Under the pieces are notes generated by a model. The model had not been told where the DNA came from and ran no database searches. It was given only the letters and a program-made list of their open reading frames with translations. DNA of 51,828 bases from Shewanella profunda. Lineage in GTDB: Bacteria; Pseudomonadota; Gammaproteobacteria; Enterobacterales; Shewanellaceae. The position numbers were made by a program, and so were the translations under genes. Positions 1-7,624 of the stretch are shown one piece after another. Every line of letters begins with the position of its first letter. Position 1 is the stretch's first letter. Location: positions 1-51,828 of the forward strand of contig NZ_JAKILG010000034.1 of NCBI RefSeq assembly GCF_023283765.1, read 5' to 3'.

Positions 1-380
1 CATCCAAAATTGGAATTTGACGCTATCACAGCTCTCAATCCATTTTGAGGGGCGCTTAGAAAACCATATCGATCTGTGAAATTAACCTGACACAGAATTA
101 TGAACAGCCTCATTTTTATTCCTAATATTTTAGATATTTCAACTTTTGACTCTTCGAATGAATTTTTATGAATGGAAGACAGTAAGGTTTCTTTGTTGGT
201 ACAGATAATCCCTTTCAAGCCTTGAATCTTGAAAAATAATGATGACCAGCCTTTTGCACCGAGCTTGTTATCAACTTTTTCTTCAAGGAATCTTTTTATT
301 TCAAGGTATGAGCCAAGCCCTTTTAAGTCATCTATGCTTGACACTTTCAATATTTCGCTAGTTTTCATATGAGTTAGCAT
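1..380 (-). CDS. Unknown protein, 3' end beyond window edge
   Basis: An open frame on the minus strand starts at an ATG at 380 (a second in-frame ATG lies at 368) and stays open for about 126 codons to the left window edge, so the C-terminus is missing. The protein begins MLTHMKTSEILKVSSIDD and is rich in Lys, Ser and Ile; no signal peptide, membrane segment or catalytic motif is recognised. No strong ribosome binding site is visible before either ATG. It lies about 65 bp from an attC-like hairpin (445-504), in the orientation expected of a cassette gene following an attC on the minus strand. I do not recognise the family; the low-GC composition compared with the core genes suggests accessory DNA. 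Confidence 0.5.
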   Translation of the reverse strand, partial: MLTHMKTSEILKVSSIDDLKGLGSYLEIKRFLEEKVDNKLGAKGWSSLFFKIQGLKGIICTNKETLLSSIHKNSFEESKVEISKILGIKMRLFIILCQVNFTDRYGFLSAPQNGLRAVIASNSNFG

Positions 381-444
381 CTACATTAAAAACATTTTGC
401 CTATTCTACATCTTTTTGGTCTTTGACGCAGGAGGCTAAAGTAC

Positions 445-504
445 GCATAACGTCTTAGTATTTATGCGCTGCGCTGTTTGCAGGGCATAAATCGCTTGTT
501 GGAC
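445..504 (-). other. attC-like integron recombination site (candidate)
   Basis: This 60-bp segment is an imperfect palindrome. The inner arms ATTTATGC (460-467) and GCATAAAT (485-492) are perfect, and the outer ends are GCATAAC (445-451) and GTTGGAC (498-504). Read on the minus strand it starts GTCCAAC, which fits the R'' consensus RYYYAAC, and ends GTTATGC, one base off GTTRRRY. Length and outer/inner box layout suit a short attC site. No integrase gene or second attC is visible in the window, so this is a candidate only. Confidence 0.35.
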
Positions 505-1330
505 TTGGCCGCTGCCACATCCGTGTAAATGGGTATGAATAATGCTATAGGAATTTGCTTTTTTGCGGTAGCGGTTTTTTATACAGTTTGATGGGTAATC
601 ACTTGATATCGTTTTATCTTTCTCATTCTTTTACGCTCACTTTTGACTAACTAAGGCGCGTGGTCCACTGCATTCCAGCCCAGACTCAGGCTCACTCTCG
701 CACCACATCCCCTCATCGGCTTGCGCCCATAAGGCTGGCTGCTTTTCGCTGCATTACGCTACGTCTTTAGGGCGTGGGGTTATCCTGACATGCGTACAGG
801 CTGACCTTGGTTGTTTATCATCACTACCGACTGCGGCCTTATCAGCCCAATAAACTGTAAATGACCAAGCTGGCATTGCGGGCATGACCACCAACAGTCC
901 CCTTAACCAAAGGACTCGCAAATGCCGCCTGCGGTTGGCGCAATTATTGCTGGATAAGCGCTAACTTTTTGCGGCGGCAAGCATTGGCGAGAAAGATCGG
1001 ACAGGCATAACTTCTAGATTGAAAGTAGTCCACCACATTAGCTTTTCTATAGCTAAAGCTTTATTCGGACTGTTTGCTTTTTGAACTTCGAAACTGATTT
1101 TGGGGCAATAGCTTTTTAGCTGAACGAACAGCTAGAGGGTTAGTGAGGATTGGCATTGGTGTACCAGTGACCGTTGGCGACATGGATGTCGCCGTCGAGC
1201 CTATAGGGATGCTTATTTTGAAAGAAATAGACGGCGTGTCACTGGGGAAACAGTGGCAATGCATATAACACAATATACGATTCAGCTGTCTTGCTTTGGG
1301 GCATTTTAGAGTTAACCGATTTTAAACACG
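505..1330. other. Gene-poor stretch between attC-like site and first complete gene
   Basis: No convincing gene is seen here on either strand. The part from about 650 to 980 is relatively GC-rich and stop-rich in all frames, as in untranslated or decayed mobile DNA. A small plus-strand frame ending at the TAA near 1266 (residues ending GVSLGKQWQCI) starts only at a GTG and is too short to call. The stretch probably holds remnants of inserted DNA. Confidence 0.4.
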
Positions 1331-1624
1331 TCACGCTTTAATCGCTTCTGTTGCTAAACCAGCTAGCTGTTTTGAGACTTCACGACCTTTGTAAATTGAC
1401 GATGTGTCTTTTGCAATTGGAACAGAATAGTGAATATCGTGAGCAAGATTATTTAAATACTCGCGGCCACCACCTTCATAATTTTGCAGTTCCTGATCAT
1501 TGAGCTGGATCATATAGCTATAGCCAAATGCACTCATGTTGCAATTTGCATTCAAGTACAAGCGACCTTCATGCTCCAAAAGGAACCATACTCGGTTTTC
1601 TGAATCCATTACTTTCATCGTCAT
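1331..1624 (-). CDS. Conserved-looking small protein of unknown function
   Basis: Encodes 97 residues beginning MTMKVMDSENRVWFLLEHEGRLYLNANCNMSAFGYSY in outline: a beta-rich N-terminal half followed by a Lys/Ala-rich helical C-terminus. There is no signal peptide or membrane segment, so it is probably cytoplasmic. Composition is typical of a real globular protein rather than a shadow frame. The start may be the first ATG or the one at codon 3; GAG upstream of codon 3 is a weak ribosome binding site. It lies 63 bp downstream of the phosphatase gene on the same strand and could be co-transcribed. I do not recognise the family. Confidence 0.6.
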   Translation of the reverse strand: MTMKVMDSENRVWFLLEHEGRLYLNANCNMSAFGYSYMIQLNDQELQNYEGGGREYLNNLAHDIHYSVPIAKDTSSIYKGREVSKQLAGLATEAIKA

Positions 1625-1687
1625 CTCGCATAAGGGGATTTACCCGAACTTATCATAAAACCCAAACCGTAAATGGCAATACGCATC

Positions 1688-2170
1688 TCAACGGAACTTT
1701 TCGGCCAATTGATCTAATAAAGCTTCCATACTCTGCTCGAGGAGATCGAGCACTAGTTCAAACCCCTGTGCGCCGCCATAGTAGGGATCGGGTACCTCTT
1801 TCACGCTGCTATCACCATATGACAACATCAACTTAAGTTTTTGCTGATGCTGGGCGGGACAACGCCGATGTAAATCCGCTAAGTTGCTGTTATCTGCTGC
1901 CAAAATAAGGTCGAAATGCTCAAAATCAGCATCGACGACTTCCCTTGCGCGCATACCATCGAAACTGAGCCGACGTTTTTTACCTGCCGCCATCGCACGG
2001 GCATCGGGTTTATCCCCTTGGTGATAACCAATAGTTCCCGCCGAGTCGACTTCGATATCAAGGCGACGCTCACGAATTTTAGCGCGGCAGACGGCCTCTG
2101 CTGTGGGCGAACGGCAAATATTGCCCATACATACCATCAAGATACGATAATTATGTTGCATTTTTAACAC
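1688..2170 (-). CDS. Low-molecular-weight protein-tyrosine phosphatase
   Basis: A 160-residue cytoplasmic phosphatase that hydrolyses phosphotyrosine, and possibly other phosphomonoesters, through a cysteinyl-phosphate intermediate. The P-loop CX5RS is visible near the N-terminus (C14, R20 in CMGNICRS), and the general-acid Asp lies in the late DPYYGG motif. Length matches the family (about 155-160). The annotated start is a GTG; an ATG three codons in (2161) is an alternative, and an AAGGA stretch fits the GTG better. It is not next to capsule or exopolysaccharide genes, so it looks like a stand-alone housekeeping LMW-PTP rather than a Wzb partner of a tyrosine kinase. Substrate unknown. Confidence 0.92.
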   Translation of the reverse strand: MLKMQHNYRILMVCMGNICRSPTAEAVCRAKIRERRLDIEVDSAGTIGYHQGDKPDARAMAAGKKRRLSFDGMRAREVVDADFEHFDLILAADNSNLADLHRRCPAQHQQKLKLMLSYGDSSVKEVPDPYYGGAQGFELVLDLLEQSMEALLDQLAEKFR

Positions 2171-2223
2171 TCGTTTTCCTTTAAGACTCGCAGCCTAGTT
2201 CGTATGGGCAAGAGTATATAGGC

Positions 2224-3153
2224 TTATTGCCCAGAACGGTCAACACCGCCGTCCAATGGGGACTCGACTATATCGGTTCTTACCCGTAAAAAGCTAGCAA
2301 ACCGCGGTAAACCGTTAACGGTAAGCCCAAGGTATTTATAGCTGATGATAGCGCCCACTGCGGGGGGATGTTGACGCTCCGCGAGACTAAAACCAGTACC
2401 GATACTGAAAATACGTCCATCGGGCGTTTGTACTTTTAAAGATCCCATCTGCCCCTCAAATTGACCTTTACCCGCAATATGTGCAATGACTTTAGCTTCT
2501 GCATCAAAGTAGGGTTTTAACTTCATCAAGTTTGGATTTCGGCCTGCTATATAGTATGCGCTGCGGCGATGGAGCATTAATCCTTCAGCACCTAAAGCAA
2601 CTAGGCTATCGAGTTTTTGATATAAAGCCTCAATACTATCGAGCTGAAACTGCTCAATTACCTCAAGATAAGCTGATTTACCTGCAAACATCTTTATCGC
2701 CAATCGATAGCGCTGCTCAAAATTCCCCTCCGCTTTGGGTAAGTCAAATACCATAAAGCGTACATTACGCCATGCGTCCTCTTTGGGAGATGATTGGCGG
2801 ATTAGACTTGAGATTGCTTCAAACTGCCCTCGCCCAAGCCATAACTCACCGTCAATGGGTATTGCCGGAAAATCAGCAATAAACCACGCTGGTGCATTAA
2901 TGGGATATCCTTGACGGGTGACTAACCTATGCCCAGTCCAGTATCCACGAACACCATCTAACTTTTCACTGATTAAAAACTCGCGAATATCATGACTCGT
3001 CCTGTCGGTAGTCAATTCTGTGGCGAGTTGGATCTTAGGCGCACTGGGGTTGGCATTAAGTGATAAGCATACCAGCAGCAAGGAAACTGATAATAACCGC
3101 AACAGAATGAAAGGATTAGAGATTAAAAGAAATAATTGGCTTGTATGAGTCAT
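2224..3153 (-). CDS. ligE: Secreted ATP-dependent DNA ligase (LigE type)
   Basis: A small ATP-dependent DNA ligase that seals nicks after forming a lysyl-AMP. The adenylation motif EKLDGVRG is clear, with the catalytic Lys near residue 64. The later motifs for the nucleotidyltransferase core (EGLMLH, then LMKLKP) are followed by a compact OB-fold of about 75 residues. The N-terminus has a hydrophobic stretch of about 20 residues ending before LNANPSAP, consistent with a signal peptide, as known for periplasmic Lig E enzymes linked to DNA uptake. I place the start at 3153 (second ATG) because AAGGA is seven bases upstream of it; the ATG at 3159 abuts that site. Role in competence is family knowledge, not shown here. 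Confidence 0.88.
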   Translation of the reverse strand: MTHTSQLFLLISNPFILLRLLSVSLLLVCLSLNANPSAPKIQLATELTTDRTSHDIREFLISEKLDGVRGYWTGHRLVTRQGYPINAPAWFIADFPAIPIDGELWLGRGQFEAISSLIRQSSPKEDAWRNVRFMVFDLPKAEGNFEQRYRLAIKMFAGKSAYLEVIEQFQLDSIEALYQKLDSLVALGAEGLMLHRRSAYYIAGRNPNLMKLKPYFDAEAKVIAHIAGKGQFEGQMGSLKVQTPDGRIFSIGTGFSLAERQHPPAVGAIISYKYLGLTVNGLPRFASFLRVRTDIVESPLDGGVDRSGQ

Positions 3154-3410
3154 TCCCATGTCCTTATGGTGAATTATGTTCCAATACCAAGCTTAGATTG
3201 AAGTCTCCAAGATGGCTAGCGGACGAGACCTAACACCTAAATGTATCAAGATAATTTGCGTAGTTAGCTATTTATGCGTTTTTCAACTCGGGCTATACTG
3301 CGGCCACTTTTACGCATTCGTTTGAATATAACCAAAGGCATAGGCCTATTTTCACTACCTTATTTGAACGGGCCCCTTAGCAACATATAGCTAAAGTTAA
3401 TGGAAACACA

Positions 3411-3782
3411 ATGAAACCTGCCAATAATCATGGTATTAAACGTATTTTTAGAGCGACCGGATTTTCGATGAAGGGTTTAAAGGCAGCTTGGGTTCACGAA
3501 GCCGCTTTTAGACAAGAATTAATATTGTGCGTAGTGATGTTACCTGTCGCATTGCTGGTCGATGTCGGTACCATTGAGCGTTTAATGCTGGTTTTCACCC
3601 TGTTTATAGTCCTCATTGTCGAGCTACTTAACTCAGCCATTGAGGCCGTGGTCGATCGTGTTGGCAGTGAAATTCATCCCTTAAGTGGTCAAGCTAAAGA
3701 TATTGCATCGGCCGCGGTATTTATGAGCCTTGCTCTATGTGGCATCACTTGGTTGATTATTTTAGCGCCCTTATTTATCTAA
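3411..3782 (+). CDS. dgkA: Diacylglycerol kinase (DgkA)
   Basis: A 123-residue inner-membrane enzyme that phosphorylates diacylglycerol to phosphatidic acid, recycling lipid released by membrane-derived glucan synthesis. Three hydrophobic helices are visible (about 37-52, 56-72, 95-121), together with the signature ELLNSAIEAVVDR and an upstream AAFRQE motif used by the active site at the trimer interface. Length equals the usual size (about 120). The start follows GGAAAC. It stands alone on its strand and converges on hdfR, with a shared bidirectional terminator between them. Confidence 0.95.
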   Translation: MKPANNHGIKRIFRATGFSMKGLKAAWVHEAAFRQELILCVVMLPVALLVDVGTIERLMLVFTLFIVLIVELLNSAIEAVVDRVGSEIHPLSGQAKDIASAAVFMSLALCGITWLIILAPLFI

Positions 3783-3808
3783 AATATTGACCTGTTGCTC
3801 TGCTAATA

Positions 3809-3846
3809 AAAATGCCTTTAGCTGAAAAACTAAAGGCATTTTTATT
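3809..3846. terminator. Bidirectional terminator between dgkA and hdfR
   Basis: Arms AATGCCTTTAG and CTAAAGGCATT form an 11-bp stem around a short A-rich loop. The stem is flanked by A-runs on the left and T-runs on the right, so it can stop both converging genes. Confidence 0.9.
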
Positions 3847-3863
3847 TATAATCATTTTTTAAT

Positions 3864-4712
3864 TTATAGCCCATCATCAATAAGAAACGTGATGGCCTGT
3901 TTTATCTGCTCTAACCTGTCATTTTCAGCCCAATAGGCTACATACACGCTACGGGAAATGGCATTGGCTCCATGCACAAGGTGTAGCTCCCCTTTATGCA
4001 GTAACTGCTGCACTAAATGTTCGGGTAAAAATGCGCAGCCACCATTATTTAAAATAAAATCTAAGGCTATGCGTGCAGAACTGGTATGCAATGTTGGTAC
4101 GGGCAGCGCGGCATATTCCTGAGCATGGATAATATTAAAAGCCGTGCCCCAATCCACCTTTACATATTGCCCTGACGATACCCCATCGACAGCCATATCG
4201 GCTAAACTCGACACCAACAATAAATTAATCTGCCCTAATTGCACTAGCTCAAATTGATCAAGCTTGGGTGGGTCGAAGGAAATTGCAATATCTAGCGTTC
4301 TATCCATCAATTGCCGTGTCATTACCGTAGGGGGTAATACTTCCGTGCGCAGAGCCACACCGGGTAACCCGATATGCAAATGCTGTAAAGGTCCTTGAAG
4401 ATACGCATCCCAAATATTAGGGCCTGCTCCAATCGCCAATTGGGTGGATTGTAACTGACTCAAGGAGACATCTTGTTTGGCACGCTCCCACGCAGTTAAC
4501 ACGGCCTCTGCATGGCCCAACATTCGCTCGCCCGCGGGCGTTGGCTGAATATTATTGCGTTGCCGTTCAAACAGCGCAACGCCGAGTATGCCTTCGAGCT
4601 GCTTAACGCGAAAACTCACCGCACTGCGGGTAAGATACAGATTTTCAGCCGCCTTGCCGAAATGGCGAGTGCGGGAAACTTCGAGAAATGTTTTGAGTAA
4701 ATCGGTATCCAT
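3864..4712 (-). CDS. hdfR: LysR-type regulator HdfR
   Basis: A 282-residue LysR-family regulator. The N-terminal helix-turn-helix is typical (LKTFLEVSRTRHFGKAAENLYLTRSAVS in segments, residues 5-35), followed by a substrate-binding domain. The sequence KAAENLYLTRSAVSFRVKQLE and the divergent maoP gene identify it as HdfR, which in Escherichia coli represses the flagellar master operon flhDC. Length matches E. coli HdfR (279). The start ATG at 4712 leaves a 108-bp divergent intergenic region that contains a palindrome (4745-4758) that could be an autoregulatory site. No C-terminal changes seen. Confidence 0.88.
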   Translation of the reverse strand: MDTDLLKTFLEVSRTRHFGKAAENLYLTRSAVSFRVKQLEGILGVALFERQRNNIQPTPAGERMLGHAEAVLTAWERAKQDVSLSQLQSTQLAIGAGPNIWDAYLQGPLQHLHIGLPGVALRTEVLPPTVMTRQLMDRTLDIAISFDPPKLDQFELVQLGQINLLLVSSLADMAVDGVSSGQYVKVDWGTAFNIIHAQEYAALPVPTLHTSSARIALDFILNNGGCAFLPEHLVQQLLHKGELHLVHGANAISRSVYVAYWAENDRLEQIKQAITFLIDDGL

Positions 4713-4744
4713 AAAAATTCTTGACCAACATTGGCAAATTTTTT

Positions 4745-4758
4745 TGATTTATAAATCA
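4745..4758. promoter_or_regulatory. Palindrome in hdfR/maoP divergent promoter
   Basis: TGATTTATAAATCA is a perfect 14-bp palindrome in the middle of the hdfR-maoP intergenic region. LysR regulators commonly bind such sites next to their own gene, so HdfR autoregulation is a reasonable inference. In E. coli the maoS site that works with MaoP lies in this same intergenic position; I cannot tell whether this palindrome is related to it. Confidence 0.4.
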
Positions 4759-4820
4759 ATAATACTAGCCAATACTCCAGTTGCAAATCTTTGTTTATCA
4801 AAAACTAGAAGGTAACTGCC

Positions 4821-5267
4821 ATGTCTGAACAGTCTATTTCAAACGCTAACAGGGGTTCTGAGACGGTTAACGGCTCAGCTGCCAGTTTTGCATCGCACAA
4901 ACGATTCTACGACGATGCAAACTTTCCCAAGGGCTTTAAACGCAGTGGTGACTTTACCAGTAAAGAAGCCGAACTCCTTGAATTGCATGGTCATGCAATG
5001 AAAAACCTCGCCGAAGGAAAGGCACTTCCTTGTACCGCCGACGAAGCACAATTTGTTGAAGTGGTTAAAGGAAATATCGCTCCCAGTAGCTTGTTGGAGC
5101 AGATCTGGTTAAAGTACCGCAAACTCGCCCAAGGTAAGCCTTTTTACGCTGTAGTTGGTACGGTGCATTTGCCAGCAACTAAGCCTGAAATCGAGCCCGA
5201 AGTGGTATTTGATGTCGATATTGAAGATGACGTTCAGGATGAGCCTGAACCCGAGGATAAAGCATGA
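4821..5267 (+). CDS. maoP: Macrodomain Ori organisation protein MaoP (DUF413)
   Basis: A 148-residue member of the DUF413/YifE family. The conserved block runs from FYDDANFPKGFKRSGDFT through LLELHGHAMKNL to WLKYRKLA (residues about 29-110). A Ser/Asn-rich N-terminus and a very acidic tail (residues 125-148, many Asp/Glu) flank it. In E. coli MaoP acts with the cis site maoS to organise the Ori macrodomain; the divergent neighbour hdfR is conserved here, which supports orthology. The start follows GAAGG. Its stop codon overlaps an ATG (ATGA) that opens a 7-codon frame leading into the next gene. Confidence 0.88.
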   Translation: MSEQSISNANRGSETVNGSAASFASHKRFYDDANFPKGFKRSGDFTSKEAELLELHGHAMKNLAEGKALPCTADEAQFVEVVKGNIAPSSLLEQIWLKYRKLAQGKPFYAVVGTVHLPATKPEIEPEVVFDVDIEDDVQDEPEPEDKA

Positions 5268-5287
5268 AAATTAAGGTTTGCTACTAA

Positions 5288-6283
5288 ATGCGTGGGTGGA
5301 TTTTATACAAAGAAACCGCGACTCAGCTAAAACCTGAATGGTATGAAATTGAGCGTTTACTGGCTGCGGCTAAGGCTGACAACATAGAGCTAACCGTTTA
5401 CGCCCCAGATGAATTTGATCTTACGGTCACAAGAGAAGATAACAAGAGTATTTTATTAAACGGGCAAGCGGTTGAGCTGCCTGATTTTATCATTCCGAGA
5501 ATGGGTTCAGGGACGACCTATTTTGCCCTAGCCATTATTCGCCATTTAGAGCGTTTAGGGGTGTATTGCCTTAACCCCTCTAAGGCCATTGAAATTGTAA
5601 AGGACAAACTATTCTCCCAGCAGTTGCTGGCCGAGAAAAACTTGCCAACACCCAAAACCATGTTGGTTAAGTTTCCGGTCGATATCGATCTCGTGGAACG
5701 CCATTTGGGCTTTCCAGTGGTGATCAAAACACTGTCAGGCTCACAGGGCAGCGGCGTGTTTTTATCCCATAAGGCACGCGAATTTGACGATTTGATGCAA
5801 TTGATTGAAGCGACAAATAAAAACGCTAACATCATTTTGCAAGAGTTTATTGCCAATAGCCATGGCCGCGATTTACGGGTCTTTACTATCGGTGGCAGAG
5901 TGGCAGGTTGTTATGAAAGGCGTGGTCAGGAAGATAGCTTTAAAGCCAATGTTAGTGCTGGTGGCTCGGCGCGCCCCTTTCAGATAACCCCTGAAATTGA
6001 ATGGCTCGCCACGCAAACGGCGAATATTCTCGACCTTGATGTTGCTGGTATCGATCTCTTGTTTGATAACGGCCATTATAAGATTTGTGAGGCAAACTCA
6101 TCTCCTGGATTTGAAGGGTTAGAATCCTGCTTGAATGTCGATATTGCCGCGCAGATTTTACACTTTATTCGCATCCGTCTAGGAATGTTCAATAAAGATG
6201 ACTCGAACAGTACCGATGGCTCGATGAGCCAAACAGAATCAACTTCACCACAAGCAAAACTCGTATCACTCAAGACTAAATAG
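5288..6283 (+). CDS. RimK-like ATP-grasp ligase
   Basis: A 331-residue ATP-grasp enzyme resembling RimK-type alpha-L-glutamate ligases, which add glutamate or another amino acid to a C-terminal or side-chain carboxylate using ATP. Visible elements are an N-terminal Rossmann-like region, FPVVIKTLSGSQGSGV (ATP-binding lysine and glycine-rich loop, residues about 142-157), ILQEFI, RDLRVF, and the Mg-binding Asp/Glu/Asn set GIDLLF...KICEANSSPGFEG. The last 30 residues are Ser/Thr/Asn-rich and probably disordered. It directly follows maoP, with a tiny frame MKIKVCY between them that ends at the base before its ATG, suggesting translational coupling. The substrate is unknown; RimK itself modifies ribosomal protein S6. 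Confidence 0.8.
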   Translation: MRGWILYKETATQLKPEWYEIERLLAAAKADNIELTVYAPDEFDLTVTREDNKSILLNGQAVELPDFIIPRMGSGTTYFALAIIRHLERLGVYCLNPSKAIEIVKDKLFSQQLLAEKNLPTPKTMLVKFPVDIDLVERHLGFPVVIKTLSGSQGSGVFLSHKAREFDDLMQLIEATNKNANIILQEFIANSHGRDLRVFTIGGRVAGCYERRGQEDSFKANVSAGGSARPFQITPEIEWLATQTANILDLDVAGIDLLFDNGHYKICEANSSPGFEGLESCLNVDIAAQILHFIRIRLGMFNKDDSNSTDGSMSQTESTSPQAKLVSLKTK

Positions 6284-6313
6284 GATTATCTAATTAAGTT
6301 TTGTTCCAATAAT

Positions 6314-6343
6314 CTGCGATGATTGACATCGTCATCATCGCAG
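6314..6343. other. Perfect 10-bp inverted repeat after the ATP-grasp gene
   Basis: CTGCGATGAT (6314-6323) and ATCATCGCAG (6334-6343) surround a 10-base loop. No T-run follows directly, so it is not a textbook intrinsic terminator. It may still act as one or protect the 3' end. The rest of the 330-bp gap to the next gene is AT-rich with no gene seen. Confidence 0.5.
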
Positions 6344-6613
6344 GTTGCTATCAATACAGTTTAAAACCACCCCTGATTTCTATCCTTTGGCAAACCTAAG
6401 CCCCATTCCAATATTTGCTGTGATCTTAAACGCAACTTTACTGTTAACTGTTGCGCAAGCATGCGACCTTTGGCACTTATCACAAAAAACCGCAAACATA
6501 AAAACATTTTATTCACATTTGAAAAATTACTGATACACTCCAAATGTCTTTTTTATGGCATTAAAGTCTGATGTTATCGCCAAATATAATAAGAAAATGT
6601 TGGAGTAACGCTT

Positions 6614-7480
6614 GTGATGTTAATCCGCTCGTTTCCACTACTGATAGCTACACTTGTAAGTGCCCATGCACAGGCGAGTGATTTTACTGTCGAGTTAGGT
6701 GGTTTTTACTCACAATCTGACACCAGTATGGATGTGACCAATCCCATTTCTGGTAGTAATTACACCTTAGATTATGAGTCTGATCTGCAACTAGCAGAGA
6801 ATGAGTTTTTACCATTTATCGAATTAAATTATCACTTTAATGAACGTCATAACGTCTACCTAGACTGGAAACAACTTAACCGCAGCGCAGAAACGCAAGC
6901 CCTAAGCAAACCCTTTCAGCTTGAAATTAACGATACCATTTACGATATCAAAATGGGCGGCAAGCTCAATTCTACCTTGAATATCGATATCCTACGTGTA
7001 GGTTATGGTTATGATATTTTTCAAGGCAGTCACTACGATATTGGCCTTTCTATCGGCCTACACACTATGTTTATCAAAACCGGATTTGAAGGCGTCATTG
7101 GTGTTTGCAACGCCTCAGAGCTGTTGAACAATGTCTGTGGGAGCCAAGCAATTCCCCGTATTGTGGACGAAAATGTTACTGCGCCATTACCCGATTTGGG
7201 TCTCTATGCAAACTATGAGTTTATCGCTGGTTGGAAATTAGCGAGCCATTTCCAATACTTCTCTATCACTCTGAATGATATAAAAGGAGAATTAATAGAT
7301 ATAAAGGTCGGTGTCGATGCACAAATCACCGCAAATTGGCGTATGAGTGTGGCCTACAACTATTATAAAGTGGATGTCGATATTGCCCAAAAATCGGACG
7401 ATAAAGATACCCAAATTGCCGATTATAATATTGATTACAGTTTTATAGGTCCGATGCTCTCAGTCAGTTATACCTTTTAA
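6614..7480 (+). CDS. Outer-membrane beta-barrel protein, unknown ligand
   Basis: A 288-residue protein with a classical signal peptide (hydrophobic residues 5-15, cleavage after AHAQA). The mature part alternates aromatic and polar residues in short beta strands (YHFNERHNVYLDWKQL, ILRVGYGYDIF, WRMSVAYNYYKVD) and ends in VSYTF, the terminal aromatic signature of outer-membrane barrels recognised by BamA. The predicted count of 8 to 10 strands suits a small barrel. Two cysteines (VCNASELLNNVCG) could form a loop disulphide. The start may be the GTG at 6614 or the ATG at 6617; GGAG lies 8-11 bases upstream. It stands alone and is followed by a terminator. Function is not recognised. Confidence 0.75.
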   Translation: MMLIRSFPLLIATLVSAHAQASDFTVELGGFYSQSDTSMDVTNPISGSNYTLDYESDLQLAENEFLPFIELNYHFNERHNVYLDWKQLNRSAETQALSKPFQLEINDTIYDIKMGGKLNSTLNIDILRVGYGYDIFQGSHYDIGLSIGLHTMFIKTGFEGVIGVCNASELLNNVCGSQAIPRIVDENVTAPLPDLGLYANYEFIAGWKLASHFQYFSITLNDIKGELIDIKVGVDAQITANWRMSVAYNYYKVDVDIAQKSDDKDTQIADYNIDYSFIGPMLSVSYTF

Positions 7481-7490
7481 ATCGCAATGT

Positions 7491-7524
7491 AAAAAGAAGA
7501 GCGCCTATGGGCGCCCTTCTTTGT
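7491..7524. terminator. Terminator after the outer-membrane barrel gene
   Basis: AAAGAAG ... GAGCGCC / GGGCGCC ... CTTCTTT forms a long GC-centred stem ending in a T-run on the plus strand and preceded by an A-run, so it could act in both directions. Confidence 0.85.
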
Positions 7525-7624
7525 CTATCTCAAACCAAAAAATCAACTTTATATTCAATAGATTAAATCATTTAAAGATGATTATAATTGCCCTTATATA
7601 AGCCAATCTTTAATACAATAGCCA

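Noticed and set aside
1061..1273. 70-residue minus-strand frame
   Set aside because: Ser/Pro/Cys-rich with no ribosome binding site; looks like a chance frame in non-coding DNA.
6345..6533. Small frames on both strands before the outer-membrane gene
   Set aside because: They overlap each other on opposite strands, lack ribosome binding sites and have no conserved-looking pattern.
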